Source: Daphnia carinata (Eukaryota > Arthropoda > Branchiopoda > Diplostraca > Daphniidae). From it: DNA of 64,000 nucleotides. The DNA is taken from positions 10,786,971 to 10,850,970 of the forward strand of contig NC_081333.1 in NCBI RefSeq assembly GCF_022539665.2, in the 5' to 3' direction. This document shows positions 48,435-61,995 of the stretch, one piece after another (positions within the stretch are counted from its first letter, which is position 1; each line of letters starts with the position of its first letter). Position numbers and translations under genes: made by a program. Under the pieces are notes generated by a model, which searched no databases, was not told the origin of the DNA, and worked only from the letters and a program-made list of their open reading frames with translations.

Positions 48435-51192
48435 TCGCCTGGACGTTCACGACCGAAAAAAAATCTGCTCGACTGGACTTGTTGTGAAAAATGGCGCTCC
48501 TTCTCATAAGAAGAAATACACATATACAAAAAAAAAAAGGATGGACGAAGGAGAGCATGCCAGTAAGGTTTTTTTTTTGGGAGGGGGGGGGGACATTGGA
48601 GAGGAAATGAAAAACGAGCTCCCTTTTCTCTGTCTCCTTCCTTTTAAAATCTCTCTTCTTTTCGTTTTAATGCGCTCGCAAAAGGGCCCTGACGACTATG
48701 GATCGAGCGCATTACTGTCATTGTGGAGTCGAGTCACGCGGGATTCAAGTGGATCACTTAAATTGTCAACGTTCGGCGGGACTAAAGGAGGAGGAGTTTT
48801 TTTGTGTGTGTGTGTGTGTGTACAAAAATGGCTCATCCATCAGCTGGCCAAGAAAAAAGAAGAGAGTCCGGTCCGTTGTCTCCTGCTGAGTTTAAATTCT
48901 AAATCTTAAACAAAAAAAAATGTGAAACAATCCAATAGAATCAAAGGTAATTTAACACGTTGCTGTCACAGGGTCACTTCGATTTTTTTGTGTGTTTGTT
49001 TTATTAATTTAATTATTTATTCGCTTTAACTTTGCTGGCATTGACCATAAAATACGCTAAATAGACAAGATCATTGTGAGACGATCTCCTTTTCCGGCCA
49101 ACGTTGCATAGTCCATCTCCGTTGTTGATGGGGTTACCGTTTCGTTTGTCCAGCACAAGCGTTTTCATTCTCTGTGTGGTACAAAGACAAACGGAACGAG
49201 CGCACTCCATTTAAGTCTTTCAAAATGGGATTTTTATGTTTTAAACCATTTTTGCTTTGGTTCTTCTTTTTGAAATTTCCCTGTTTTAGACGTCGCCCGT
49301 CGTCTTTTGAATTTTTCTTTGGGTTTGCTTGTTTCGTCATCCAGCAGGTCACGGGTGCGCTCTCGATGGCCAAAACAAAAGAAGAGCGGGCACAGTCCCT
49401 CGTCTGTTTTCTTTTCTCGCCAGTTTGGCGCTACAATCTTCTTCGACCCTTTAGCCTGCGTTCCAAACTTGGAAGATATGGCCAAAACAAAAACGCACTT
49501 CACGTGAAACATTTTTTGTTTGGCCTTTCGTGCGCCTTTTTACGTCGTCGCTGATTCACCTGCGGACGGTCAAGTTGAAGAGACAAGTCTATGGACCATC
49601 TCAACAGTCCGTTATGTAGGCATTTGAAAAGCGGCGCGAAATCACCGAGCCAAAAAACGCGGACGAAAACGACGACAGCGGGAATGACAGCGGTAGCGAA
49701 AAGGCGGCGGCACGCGCTCTTCTCAATCGATTCCAAAGAAGAGACTAAACAATAAAAAAGAAAAAGAAAAAAAAAACGGCACCCGCTTTCCGAAGACATT
49801 GAACCTTATTTTTAAATGCGCATTCGTGCGTGTGTGTGTGTCTCCTTTCTTCTTATGCATTTTCTTGTCTTTGCGTTCGGCGTTTATTTTTTTTTTTTTT
49901 TTCAGTGGACAACGACGCGCGGGCAAAAGAGAGCATTTTCGAGAAAAGGGCGACGTTGTTTGCATATCAATGTCTTGACTTCTTTTTTTTTTTTTTTTTT
50001 TGTATGTATTTCGTTACCCATCATTGTAAAAGGATAGGTTCAAAAAGGGGGGCAACATGCAATCCAAATGGAATCGAGAACAGCGCAACTTCTTTTTGTT
50101 TCACTTTGGTCGATGTTGGTCGTCTTGACCTTTCACGGACTGACCAAATGCGTCGTTGCGACCAAGATGATCATCACGATTCTGAAGTTGTATCAATAAG
50201 GCGGAACTACAAACGAAACAGCAAGACGGCGACAAAGAGCGAATTCAATCGAACTATGTCGCCCTGGCCAAAATGAAAAAGAAAAAAAAAAACCAAAAAG
50301 GAAGATAAAATGTATATATATTTTTTTAGTGCAACAGAGAGGCACGTGTGTCACATACTCGACAGACAGTCACACAATAAATAAAGCAAAAAAAAAAACA
50401 AAGGGGGACTTAGGATATATAGGAAAAAGAAAGGTAGAAAGATTAGAAACGAGAGATGGATTGCTACACTTTACTGCCAGTATGGAGCGCACGTATTTTT
50501 CGATCCCATTCCCACACATCGTTCACCTCACTCCTTTCTTTGATGGAGAGATTCATACCAGCAGCCACCCACTGGCAATACCACCTACCCGTATATGTGT
50601 TCTTTTGGCTCTGTGTGCTCTTTCTCTTCATCGTTCTGTCGTATATAGTGTTTTGTATTTCTACGTAATATGCGGCACCCGTCGCCGTGCAACCGGTTAT
50701 TCAAATAAGATCTAGATTTCTTGTCAAAACTTGACCACTTGTCGTCCGTGTAACTCTCGAATCGACCGTCAACGGTTTTTCAATTCTCGTTCCACAACTG
50801 GTCCCCCGCCTGCAAGTCTCCTCCACCAGCAAGATGGCGTTGTTCTCCCTTCTTTTTTTTTTTGTCTACATGTCCGATGATTATCGGGACCCAACCTGTT
50901 GATCGCCGCCTTATCGTGTCCCCTAAGCAAAGACACACACACAAAATTCATTATTCATTCATGGCCGATTACGCAATGAGCCGCCTCACCTTCAACGTAC
51001 ACTCGGCCCAATCTGATGAAACTTCCAGACCGGTTTAATTGGATCAGACCTGTCACAGGTTAGTCACATCAAGATTCACGATCGCTATACATAAAATGGG
51101 CACGTTTACACGACAAACGTCACACAATTTGTTAAGGGACGTGTTGTTGACACGCACGATTTTTCTCTCTCTCTCACGGTTCTCCGGTTTCG

Positions 51193-51459
51193 ATGAATCA
51201 TTTGACACGAACATTTCGAGTCATTTGTAATTTCCTTTCTAAAGTAATGCTGCCGATGGCCACCGCCCTCCTTTTTTCCCATCGCTCTGTCGCTGCGTTA
51301 AAACATGATAATGATAGTGATGAGTATATGCTGAATGGATTATTTCAATCATCAACCTGGCTGGTTGAAAGAGAGGACCTCCACAGTGTACAACCGAGGG
51401 AGGGGTTAACGAGATTCATAAATCACGCACGGGAAAAAGAAAAAAAAAGATTCGCTTGA
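51193..51459 (+). CDS. Small ORF of 88 codons, unknown
   Basis: An ATG-started frame with mixed composition and no homopolymers until the Lys-rich end. It begins with a mildly hydrophobic, basic stretch. No family is recognised and frames of this size are expected by chance. Confidence 0.1.
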   Translation: MNHLTRTFRVICNFLSKVMLPMATALLFSHRSVAALKHDNDSDEYMLNGLFQSSTWLVEREDLHSVQPREGLTRFINHAREKEKKRFA

Positions 51460-52734
51460 TGATGGTGATCGACCGGCAGACTCAGACCGTTGGGGCCGCT
51501 ATGCACACGCGGCGGAGGGACGTTTTGTTGTTGTTGTGTGGGCCATTTGTGTTGAGATAAAGTGGCACTGGTTTGTTATGTAGTCGAAATCATTTGCATA
51601 CGTGCTGCAGACGGTCCATCAATACCTTCACGGCGGCGCTGCTTGTATAATCTCTCCGTGTGTAATAATTTGTTAAGACCTCCTTTCTCTTCTCGTCTTC
51701 TCTTTCTTTTTTTTTTTCTTCCCCTTTTAAAGTTCTTTTTACTCGATATGTTCCACCTCCACATAGTTCAGGCTAAACACCATCTTCTAACTTTACCTTA
51801 TTTGTAATTTTTTATTATTTTATTTTTTAATTTATTTGTATTTCTTTTCCTTTCCCCTTTGCGTCATCGACGTGTTTTTGTTGATGGGGCAAGCTGATAG
51901 CATTTCCGGCCGACAACGGTATTAAAATATATGCTAATTAGATGTGAACAACTGATTCCTACTTTTGATACTCTTCTCTATCGTTTCTTTGTTTTCAACT
52001 GTCTCAGTTAAACGACTTGTTGATCGTTTTTCTCTTCCCTTCCATTATATTACGTCGAGGGGGAGTGAATAAATGCCCAGCCGTCACACACACACACATA
52101 CAGAAAAAAAAGACAAATTCGATATCCCAAAACAAGTGGCTTTTCCAATATTCTTTTTTGTTTTGTGTTCCATTCCATTTTAGTTCTGTCGATACGCTGA
52201 TGCAGAGAGTTCCGGAGCAGTAGAAACAGATAGAAAGATCCATCGTCGTCGTTTTTTTTTTTTGCTGGACAAGTTATCTCTATGCAAATTTTATGGATCT
52301 AAGAAGAAGAAAAAAAGAAGTGCGGCACTCAGCTGCTGGGATTGCTTCGCTCTTTAATACGTAAACCTTATCGTCCCTACCGTATTGGCTGCCTACCATA
52401 CAGACCCCTCTACCAGTTAAGTATAGACTGTTAAATGAAAAGATACATATACAGAGGCAAAGAAAAGCAGTGCGCTGACGGTGAAGCTCCTCATCCGTTC
52501 CAGCACATCACAAAGAGAAGAGAAAGAGAGTGGGAGGAATCCATCCATCATTTTTCGGGGTAATTCGTAGCGGAATGCCGAATACCAACACAACAACGGC
52601 GGATGAAAATGAAAAGAAATGCAACCGGCTTGTGAGTATGGTAACATTGGTTTCAGGTGGGAGATTACCTTTGGGCTGTACTAGTAGCAGTAATAGAGAA
52701 AATCATGTTAGTGTGAAAAAACAACTTTGAATTT

Positions 52735-52990
52735 AAATAACTCAGGAACTATAAATCCCACAGAAAAACGAAATCAATGTCTGTAATCCTTGTTAAATTT
52801 CCAATTGAAAACGTGTGCAATTGTAGCTATATCTAGGTTTGTTGTAGTAGAAATAAAAAAAATAGAAAAAGTCGGGCTTATTTTTGTCGGGCTTATTTTT
52901 TTAAGCCCGACTTTTTACATAAAAACATTAGCCATTGAAATTAAACCATTTATAATCAAAATATAACGCAGATTCTAGATAAAATAGTCT
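52735..52990 (+). repeat. Interspersed repeat, copy C (short derivative)
   Basis: It opens with the module CTCAGGAACTATAAATCCCAC, related to copy A. It has a 15-base perfect inverted repeat AAAAAGTCGGGCTTA (52866-52880) with TAAGCCCGACTTTTT (52902-52916). A second GTCGGGCTTA inside the loop allows an alternative pairing. It lacks the GAAGGCTATAGCCTTC palindrome, so it is an internal deletion or a different subfamily. Orientation is the same as copy A. Confidence 0.8.
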
Positions 52991-55900
52991 TTCCCCCTTA
53001 GTTATGCAGTTTTGGAATAATATCGTCATCTCTGTTGTTCTAGATGTGAATGCATTTCCTGTACTGTTTTCTAATTAACAAAAAAAATATTTCATGATTA
53101 CACAATAAAGCGTACAAGATCTCCAAGGATACTGAAGAGATCATAATGGAACTATTGAGCGTAATGCCGAGTTACAAGAGAATGGGGTATTTTATTCACG
53201 CTACCTATGCGAGTGTGTTATGCCATCCGGCTTGGATATCGTTTTGTCTGCCTTATAGTTCGTTCATGGAACAGAAGACCTGGAGATTGTGCATTGAAAT
53301 CAATGGACTTTCTTATACACACTCGTTCGCATCGGCTGTGTATACAAAATAGACGCTCTATGCATTACAGAGCGATGAGGTACCGACGAGAGCAAACCAT
53401 CGTTCCGACAAGTGGAACGGCCGGTTAGCGTGTCGTGCCTTATCAGTTTTATTTATTTCTATTTCGGAAATAGTAATTTGATCTGAGCACATCAACCGCA
53501 TTCCAAGCCGCAAGTGCTCGGCTAAAGGTTTGGCGGCGACGACAACAGAGAACACCCCCTAGCTACAAACACACGAAAAGAAGAATAAATACAATTGAGG
53601 ATATAATATAAAAAAAAAGGTAATGAAAAAGAAAAGAAAAATGAAGCGGCCAACATTTTGTTGAATAAAATAAAATAAAAAATGGTGGAGGCAAACTGGG
53701 CGGTGTGTTGTTGTGTTGGATACCATTGGGTACTGTCCTGGTTCGACGGCATCGGTGCGATGACAGATGCGCGGCTGATGGACCGAGAGCGATCCATCAT
53801 CATAGATTATCCTCTCGTCCGCGCGTCGTGTATTGTACATACACGCTTTGATCTTTCACGTTCTTTTCTTCGTTGAATTCTCTGTTTTATTTTTTTCAAA
53901 AACTGTTTTCCCATATACCACAGTTAACCGAAACACATCCAACTTTTTTGAATTTTTAAGCTGCGAAAGACGAATACGAATACGCAGCGAAAAATTGTTA
54001 GAGCCTTCACTATAAGAGGATGGCCAGGGCAGCTATTCATAAAAGAAATGTCCGGCTCTCTTTTTTTTTTTGTTTAGTTTTTATCCCATCATCTTTTTCT
54101 TATTGGAAGGCTTGCCTACTCCTTTTTAACTCGCGACCGAGTTTGCGTGCGTTATCAATGAATAAATGAATGTATTGTCCGTTTTGAAAGGAAAATAAAA
54201 GTAACAAAAAATAAATAATAATAATAAAAAAAAAGAACAAGACGAAGATGAGGCGAACCCAGAAAAACATTCCAACACGGACACGTAGAAAGGGCGCGCT
54301 GAGCGAAGTCAAACCCCACTTGACTTGCATCGGAATCGTATCAACGTCTTTCACTTGGAAACAAGGGAAGGGGGAGAACCGAGAGAAAAAAAAACAAAAC
54401 AACAATAATAAAGGAAAGATAGACAGACAAGGAGGTGGTAGGCTACGATGTGTATAGTAGATGGGCGGATCCCGACCGCAATAGACACACGCTCTGTCGG
54501 TCTCTCCAAATCGGCATCCACCATTATCGGAATCCAACACACACACACAAAAAAGTCACAACAAAAGTTTTTGGATTGTTTTTTTGTTTTGTTTTTTTCA
54601 ATGACGAAAACGGGCGTGTTTGAGTTACGACCGCCTCACAAAAAAAAATGGGATGAATCGTCTTATCTTCTGAAAATTGAATTTCTTTTATGTAACATCC
54701 GTCACGGAGTTGGAGTTGAAACAAAACGCCATAAGATTCCTAAACAATAGGAATTTTGTATATTTTGATTTGTTTTTTCGATTCTTCCAAACAAGTTCGC
54801 CATAACTTGCGATGTCCTAGCGGTTATTTTCTTATACATAACCGCATGATAATCTAATAAGGAAGGCAAAGGTGCGGGAATTTGCGCTCGGGTTCTGGTT
54901 ATTCATTGCGCGGTCGTTGTCGTCGTTTTGTCGTTGTCGACGATCGTAAAAACAATGTGACGCAAAAAGAAAACGAATGGAATGTGTCTACACGCGTTGC
55001 GTTCACCCTGCGCGCGCGAGCGCATTCGGAGAAGAAGAAGAAGAAGAAAAAAAACGGACTTACGCAATGGCAACAACAAAGAAAGAAGGAAAATACACGG
55101 CATGTCAGGCGACAAGTGGGTCACGATCATTCATCCCGACAAAATGGGAACTACAACTCATTTTTCAAGCACGAGAACCCCCCGGAGAAGAGCCGAACCC
55201 TCTTCTTTGCCCACACTTTAAAGGTTCTGTTTCGTTTGTTTTGTTTCTTTTTTTTAATCTCGCGCCTATCCTTAACAATAACGATGGTCGTTTTAGCCTT
55301 TAAATTTCTCCCAAGTACGGTATGTGTTCGTACACTATAACTCAAAACTACTGCACGTACAAATAGCGGACTATTAACGTGACATTTTTCTTTCGATTTG
55401 CAAGAACGACCGTCATCTCTGTGTCCTTTTTTTCGAATCCGTGTGTCGTCTTTTGGAACGCGCTGATTCTATGGGAAAAATGTCGGTAACCCAAAACAAC
55501 CATCAATAAACGAATTGCTACAAATCCCGGCATTGTAGTCCGTGCGTTCAGTTTGTCACTTCACGTCCCATTTGAATGCATTTATTCTTCTTCCTAGAAA
55601 AAAGCGTTCCAGATTGCTTTTTGATTCTCGCCTTTTATGTAGACACAGTCCGAATCTTTCTCAATTTGGGAGAGGAGAAGACAAACCCAGGAACGGAGAA
55701 ACGAGACGGAAATCAAAGGAAAAACACGCACGGACACAGTGCACATGAAGACGGACGAAGAGAGTCGAGCCAAGTTTTATCGGTTTGCTGTGACTAACAC
55801 TTGACATTCGATCTCTTTTACCACCCCCAATTTTCTGTAGAAGAAAAAACAAAGATTTTCTTGGCAGGAGATAGAAGACGGTTGATGCAACAAGAGGCGG

Positions 55901-57057
55901 AAAGGTTTGTTCTATTCTTTTTTATTTGATCCCGGAGGTCAAACGGTCTGGAAATCCAATTAGAATGCAAAGCGATTCGACTCGTCTTTCTTGTACAGTC
56001 GTGTGTCTGTCTCTTTCTTTTTTATTTTCTTGCTTGTCTATTCGCTTCCTAGATTTCTTTTTTCTTCTTCAGTTTCCATTTGTTTCGGATTCGAAAAGAA
56101 TGGAATTAGTGCTCTGGCAGAATGAAGAAGAAGACTGAGAACTGTTGGAGAGATTGATAATAGACGCCCGTCTGAGCCGTTAGTAGAAGGAAATAGCAAG
56201 TCAAACAGACACGGAGAGAATCAAAAGTGCTAGTTGAATACTATGAATTTATCAAATTCATCACATCGTTTCAAATTTAAAAAAAAACAAAACAAATGAA
56301 TTGTGCTGGAAATTCCTGATGCTTCAGTGGACTGATCCGGGATGATTCAACACACCCACACGCGCAAGCAAAACATAATCGTAATAAAGAGTGTGTGGGA
56401 GCTATTTTTATTCTTTTTTTTTTCATTCTTAAAATTATTTTTGGAGTTTTTCTTCCCGTGTTGGTGGACGCTGTTAGATGCCCAGTGTGCGTTACTCACA
56501 GGCGAGAAATCCCCCTCAAAAATTTAAATAATCCCCTAGACATTATGACAGATGCCAGCTCGGAAGGAGAAGAAGAAGGAGAGATGCCGATCATTTGCAT
56601 GTCGTCCATTAGCTCTTCTTTTTTTATTTTTATTTGTGTGTGTGTGTGTGTGTGTACCGTTTCAAAGGAAAGAAAACGTAAACAGTAACACTGAATTTGA
56701 TTTTTAATTTTCCTGGAACTGAAACAAGAAAGGAAACATAACAGAACGGGAATTTCCGATGAATTCATAATCACGCTTGCACGCAGGACCATAAGAGTTC
56801 CACGGAATCAATGCTCCAATTAACCGAAAAGAGCTTTATTGTTGCGTAGACAGCTTGAAATGCAGAAATTGAACTCGACCTCCAACACGGTCCGATTCTA
56901 AAAGCAAAAGAATTGCTGAGAGCTCCGAGAATTCAAGATCTCTTTTCTCAGTTTCTGCAATTGAATTATTCCAAATGTTATAGAAAGGATAGCACAAGAT
57001 AAACTAAAACCTTAAAAGAAAAATCACCATGTTTTTAAACCGTTTTCATGTTACAGA

Positions 57058-57144
57058 CCGAAACGTCTTAGGAGGTCGTGAGTTACCCAATGATTCCCTA
57101 CTTCATTGCCACCTTCCCACAGATGCGCACTTGGTCGATGGCGG
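57058..57144 (+). other. Exon-like interval
   Basis: The acceptor GTTACAG at 57051-57057 follows a T-rich tract. The 87-base interval is open in one frame (including VLGGRELPNDSLLHC) and ends GGCG before the donor GTGAGA at 57145. Frame continuation without splicing stops within five codons. It is not recognised and has no visible partner exon. Confidence 0.2.
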
Positions 57145-58679
57145 TGAGAGAAAATAGATTTGAAAAGAGAAAATGATAATACCACGTAATATTCATTGGC
57201 TGCTGACTAGCAACAGTGGCTCCGGGTCGGTCACGATCCGTCGTGATTGAACTCGGTATACAACACGGTTTTTCTCTTTCTCTTTCCCACCTTGTTGTGT
57301 TGTCCGTTTGTTGTTGCGTGAACGGATTCCATAGCTGATGGTGGAGTACCACCATCGAACAAGCGAAACATGGCAACGAGCGGCAGCCCCAACAAGCTTC
57401 CGTCCAACTCGAATGAAAATAAAACCAAGGAACAAGTTTCGATCGCAAATGGTAGTCGTTATAGCGGCCATTACGTACGACTCTGTACTATAACAGATTA
57501 GAGTTTTCTATATGGGCGAAACGAGATGGAAAGAAGGCAAAAACTGAACAATAAGAGAAATAGCAAACGAATCAAAAGGTATACACATTTTGGAAACATC
57601 ATCGATCTTTTTTTTTGGGGCTGGCAGTCGGGAGCTCCTCGTTCGTCTCGACACCCTCCACCCCCACGCAGGACTACTTGATGATTCTTCGTATGCGTTT
57701 TTGCCAGTGAGAAGAGTCTTTTGTTTTTTTCCTTGTTTTACGTTTTTTTCTTTTTTTTTTTAAACCCGGATGAATCACTACGACGCTGGCACACGCACAC
57801 GAAGCAACAGACAGACGACCATACGGAAATCAAATGAGTAGTTGAGGCAAGAGGTTAGACCTCATCATCCGTGAATCCATCATGTCATTAAAAGTGCAGA
57901 GCGCAATCATCGCGCTAGGGAAATTTACATCCGTTATCTCGTTGATTGAGTGAAATTCCAACCAACCAAAAAAGAAGAAGAAAATAACAACATCCCGGTT
58001 ATTGTTCGTTTTCTCCATTTCGTTTCTTTTCTTCTTCACTACACCCATTCAGGGAAAAAGAAAAAAAAAAACATTCTTCAGCGTCTATATGCACGTCACA
58101 GGCGTCCAGCTCGGCGTGAATCCCGCCGCGATTCCAGCAACTGCAACTCTTTATTGTGGAGTTCTTCAACTTGGCGAAGAAGAAAACAAAATAACGAAAT
58201 CGGGCAATTTTCAATTCGAAATTCATTTTCGACAAAAGAGGAGAGAACGAACAAAAAGGATGAACGAACCAAACAGAGAAACGTGTTCACCCAAAAAAGC
58301 TAATACATCCCCTCTGTGTGAGTTAGTCTAACAAAAAAAAAAAAAATATGGACTGAATTTTCATTTTTCGTGAAAAGACATGGACCCATAAGCGCTCCTC
58401 ACAGCCTGACTTCATCATCATCATCATCATCCATAGTGGTAGGTACGCACTATACGCACAGCGTTCCATAACAGAATGGGAAGAGCCTCTTTTTTTTTTT
58501 TTTTTTCTTTTACACGTTGGGTCTCGTCTTCTGAAATGGGGAAATAAATGGGAGAGAAGCGCCCGCTGCTGTGACCGAAAGGGTCAAATCGAGCCGATAT
58601 ATTATCAAGAACCCATTTTTTTTTTCTTATTCTTTCGTCTGACTAGTGGGTCGTGCTTGCAGTGGGTTATATAGAGGCA

Positions 58680-58702
58680 ATATATATATATATATATATA
58701 TA
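58680..58702. repeat. TA dinucleotide microsatellite
   Basis: A 23-base alternating TA run about 60 bases before a GC run. Confidence 0.97.
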
Positions 58703-58763
58703 GGATGAGAGCGGAGGAGAAGGCAGAAAACTCAGCAGGCGGTCAGTTAACACTTGAAAACTT

Positions 58764-58781
58764 GCGCGCGCGCGCGCGCGC
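58764..58781. repeat. GC dinucleotide run
   Basis: Nine alternating GC units, a sequence type able to adopt Z-DNA and rare in such an A/T-rich window. Confidence 0.97.
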
Positions 58782-60284
58782 CAGCCATCAGAGCTCGTAA
58801 ACTTTCATTCTTTCCAAATAGCGTTCATTCATTTGTATTATACCGGCGAGAAATATTTTTTGTCGGACTTTTAAGATGGGGGGGGTTTTCTCTTGGCCTC
58901 CAAGTCCCATCATTCATTGATATGAAATGACGTTCAGTTTTCTTTTTCCCTTTTCTTCCTACACATTATTAGATGGCCCTATACTCATCTTCTTTTGTGT
59001 GTGTCTACATACACCTTCTTTTTGTGCGATGCGTGTGTGGTGTATGTACGTTCTTTCGCCGGTGTGTTTAAAAGAGCAAAACTCTATTTTCGTTGCCATC
59101 AGGAACGAATTTGTTTTTTTGTTTTTTTTTCTCTTCTATCTTTTGCTGCTGCCCTTTTTTTCCCTCCTTTTGCTGAGATTTTTTTTTCTCTCGCAGTCCC
59201 GCGTGACGGATGGCGCAACGTGAGGGCTGATGGCGAGAAAAACTCTCTGCGCGCATGTAAATCAGGAGAGCAAAGCGCTTTTATTTTTCCCACGCCATCC
59301 GCATCTCCATCTTCCATTCGGCCGTCGCTCGCGTGCCCATTCAACGGAAACGGAACAAAATAACTACAACACTTACATATATGCATATGCCGAGAGTAAC
59401 ATTGGCGTGCCATACCGTATCACCGAACTATTGCAACACCAACCTCTTTTGGGGCCCTTTAAACCACCCGGCCGTTCACCCTCCTCTTTCCATCCCATCC
59501 ATAAAAAAAAAAGAAAAAAGGTGAGAGAAAATCCCAATTCCATCGCATTCCGGTTGGGTTAGCCTCGACTGGGCTTTTTGGGGTCGACCCCCATTCGAGC
59601 CCCCCGCGTGAAATTAATCAACGCGCACCGTAATGTAATTAAAACACCTGAGGGGACATGCTGGGCAGAGAGAAGGAGAAAAGAAAAAAAGAGAGAGAGA
59701 GGATCTCCTAAGAGCATCAAAGGTCAGCATCTCGTACATCTCTCTGGCCGTCCGCCGCGCCCCCGGTACATACAGCATCGGGCCACGCGTGAGACATGAT
59801 GAATTTATCACGGTGCCATGTGTCTGAAGTCATTCCATACACTGGGCTACGTCTTTGTTTTTTTGTTTTTTGTAACATATTTACCACCTTTTGTCTACGT
59901 GCAATACTTCTTGTTTCGGTTGAATTTCGGTATTGCACGAAGGCACAACTGTTGTTATGTTGTTATATAAAAAGCTGGAGGTGTTGTTCCAGCGGATGAA
60001 AAGAAAAAAACTTCAAAAATAAAGAAGGTGCACAAAACCAATTTTTTTGGTTTTGTTTTAGAGAGAGAGAGAGAGAGAGAGACATGTTTAATTCAATTCA
60101 CTTCTCTTCTTCTCTTTTGTTACTCACGAATAAGAACTATATAGCCGAAATGCAGTGGAGCTGTTGCGCCATCCATCAACGACGTGACCTGCACGCGCGC
60201 ACTATAGACGTGAAAGAGAGACAAAAAAAAAAAAAAAAAGCTCAAAATCTGTTGAACATTATTCAAGCGTCGGTGTATAAATAA

Positions 60285-60569
60285 ATGCAACTGAATGTTT
60301 TTCAAGTCGTCTATAAGCCCCATCAGAACTATATTGATTGGTTGATTTCATTCATGTATTCATATCATATCTCAGCCGAAGATTCTCCGATCCTTCTTCC
60401 TGGTACCGCAACACTATGCCGCCTGATTACTTACACATACCTGATCGCTATAAATATATATCAGCTAAATGAATTAGGTGCCACGAGGATGGTACTGTGC
60501 TCGGAAACAATGAGGTGCAGTACGAGCAACAATTCTTACTTATTTTCGGCGCCGTGGACAGGCTTCTAG
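60285..60569 (+). CDS. Small ORF of 94 codons, unknown
   Basis: An ATG-started frame of mixed composition with no homopolymers and several aromatic and hydrophobic residues. No domain or family is recognised. It may be chance. Confidence 0.1.
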   Translation: MQLNVFQVVYKPHQNYIDWLISFMYSYHISAEDSPILLPGTATLCRLITYTYLIAINIYQLNELGATRMVLCSETMRCSTSNNSYLFSAPWTGF

Positions 60570-61641
60570 CCACGCAGCGTTCAATTTGCTGATTGTCCAA
60601 ATTTTGTGATAAGCAAAAATTGCTTCGGCATTCGTTTGGTTCGAATTGCATCACATTCAGTCCAATCTAAAAAATAAAAAAAAAAAGAGAGAAAGAATGT
60701 TCATTTCCATACGGTATGAAGCTCATCTGCATTTTGATATCGGCAGGGACTATTGTTCGGCATTTCATGACTCCAAAAGTTTTACTAACTAACCAAGGCT
60801 CTAAACGGGAATTCTTACTTCAGCTGTTGCTTTCCTTACGTTGGCTATACGTGTTTGTTTTGCATATATTGCACCCTTGCCGGGGCGTAATGAACTAGCC
60901 CTAATTGATTCTCACTCTGTGTGTGTGTGTGTGTGTGTACGGCCGAAGACTATCGATCAGCCGCGGCGGATGTGGCCCATCCATCACGCGCATTCGATGG
61001 ATGAACACCAACGAGCATACGCTTTTGTTTGGGCGACACACACGATGCAAATGAATTGAATGAAGAATAAAAAAAAAAACACAAAAAAAAAGGGAACCAA
61101 CTATAAGGATAGGCGATGATTGGTTTTATTCATGGGCACTCATTATGAAACTTGCAGTTACGTCACGCTGTGCGTTATTCAAAAACGCGCCCGTGTGGTC
61201 GTCCCTGTCAATGTCGTGTGTTTCTTCATCGAACAATCGTTTGGTTGGGCCCTTTTTTCTTTTTCTTTTCCTAACGTGCCAGCGTAGGTGGTGTGAGGAG
61301 ACACGATCGGCGTGAAAACCTGAATTCCATTGATTTATCTTCATATCGAGACCGTTTTGATTGCTCGTTCAATTTCCTCATTCAAATGTGGCCTGCCTCG
61401 ACCACAGCCGAAATCAGGCACTCTATACATATCCACTATACAATGCATTTATATAGTGTCTGCAAGAAAGAAGAAGAAGAAGAAGAAGAGAATGGAATCA
61501 CAAATGTGTATATGTGGTATACGATTATTGGAGAACTGATTCATTTCGGTCCGCCGTAACTGTTCGATGCTGTGTACCGGTGTCTGTGTGATTGTTATTT
61601 ATGATGTAATTCTTTTGGTGGTGTACAGACAAAAAAAAAAT

Positions 61642-61818
61642 ATGCTCCATAGTTCTGTCTGTTCTGTGTCTGTTCTGCTTTTTTTGGGATGTACAGCCTC
61701 CGTGGTCGATGGCTTTTTCGTGATCCAGCCAATGGAATTCCGTTTCTCTTTGGACACTATATCGTCCGTTACTTCCACTTCTACCACTTCGTTCTACATG
61801 TATACGACAATCGAATGA
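61642..61818 (+). CDS. Candidate small secreted protein, Ser/Thr-rich C-terminus
   Basis: The 58-codon frame starts at ATG in an A-rich context (A10 then T). A basic/polar start is followed by a hydrophobic core (VSVLLFLGC) and TASVVDG, a plausible signal-peptide cleavage region. The mature part is Ser/Thr-rich (SSVTSTSTTSFYMYTT) and ends at TGA 61816-61818. Small secreted Ser/Thr-rich proteins are, as I recall, common in Daphnia, which favours a real gene or the first exon of one. The segment is open in another + frame and on the minus strand as well, which weakens the case. AATAAA occurs at 62208-62213. Confidence 0.28.
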   Translation: MLHSSVCSVSVLLFLGCTASVVDGFFVIQPMEFRFSLDTISSVTSTSTTSFYMYTTIE

Positions 61819-61987
61819 ATGGAACTCTTTTCACGATGTGTGTGATGGAGAGTTGGAACGCGTCGCTTTCAATTGGTTCCACCCATTCTCACACGAGCCA
61901 GTCTCGAAACATGAACAAGCACATTGAAAAGTGAACTTTTTTGTGTCGCAGTTGTCTCTCTCTTTCGTAAAAGGGCTGGGTTTAAGG

Positions 61988-61995
61988 TGACGTCA
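61988..61995. promoter_or_regulatory. CRE/ATF palindrome TGACGTCA
   Basis: A perfect palindrome about 170 bases after the candidate small secreted ORF. Confidence 0.3.

Larger units (their letters stand above)
37650..52729. other. Gene-poor region between repeat copies B and C
   Basis: No confident gene is seen. It contains CT, TG, CA, AC and GA microsatellites (about 37971-37990, 39076-39097, 40199-40222, 45852-45879, 48386-48431). GC-rich islands lie near 39720-39890 and 42250-42330, and low-repeat segments with Hox-like sites near 41010-41170, 42340-42440 and 45180-45300. Long frames such as 47649-48179 start without ATG and lack recognisable domains. Confidence 0.55.
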
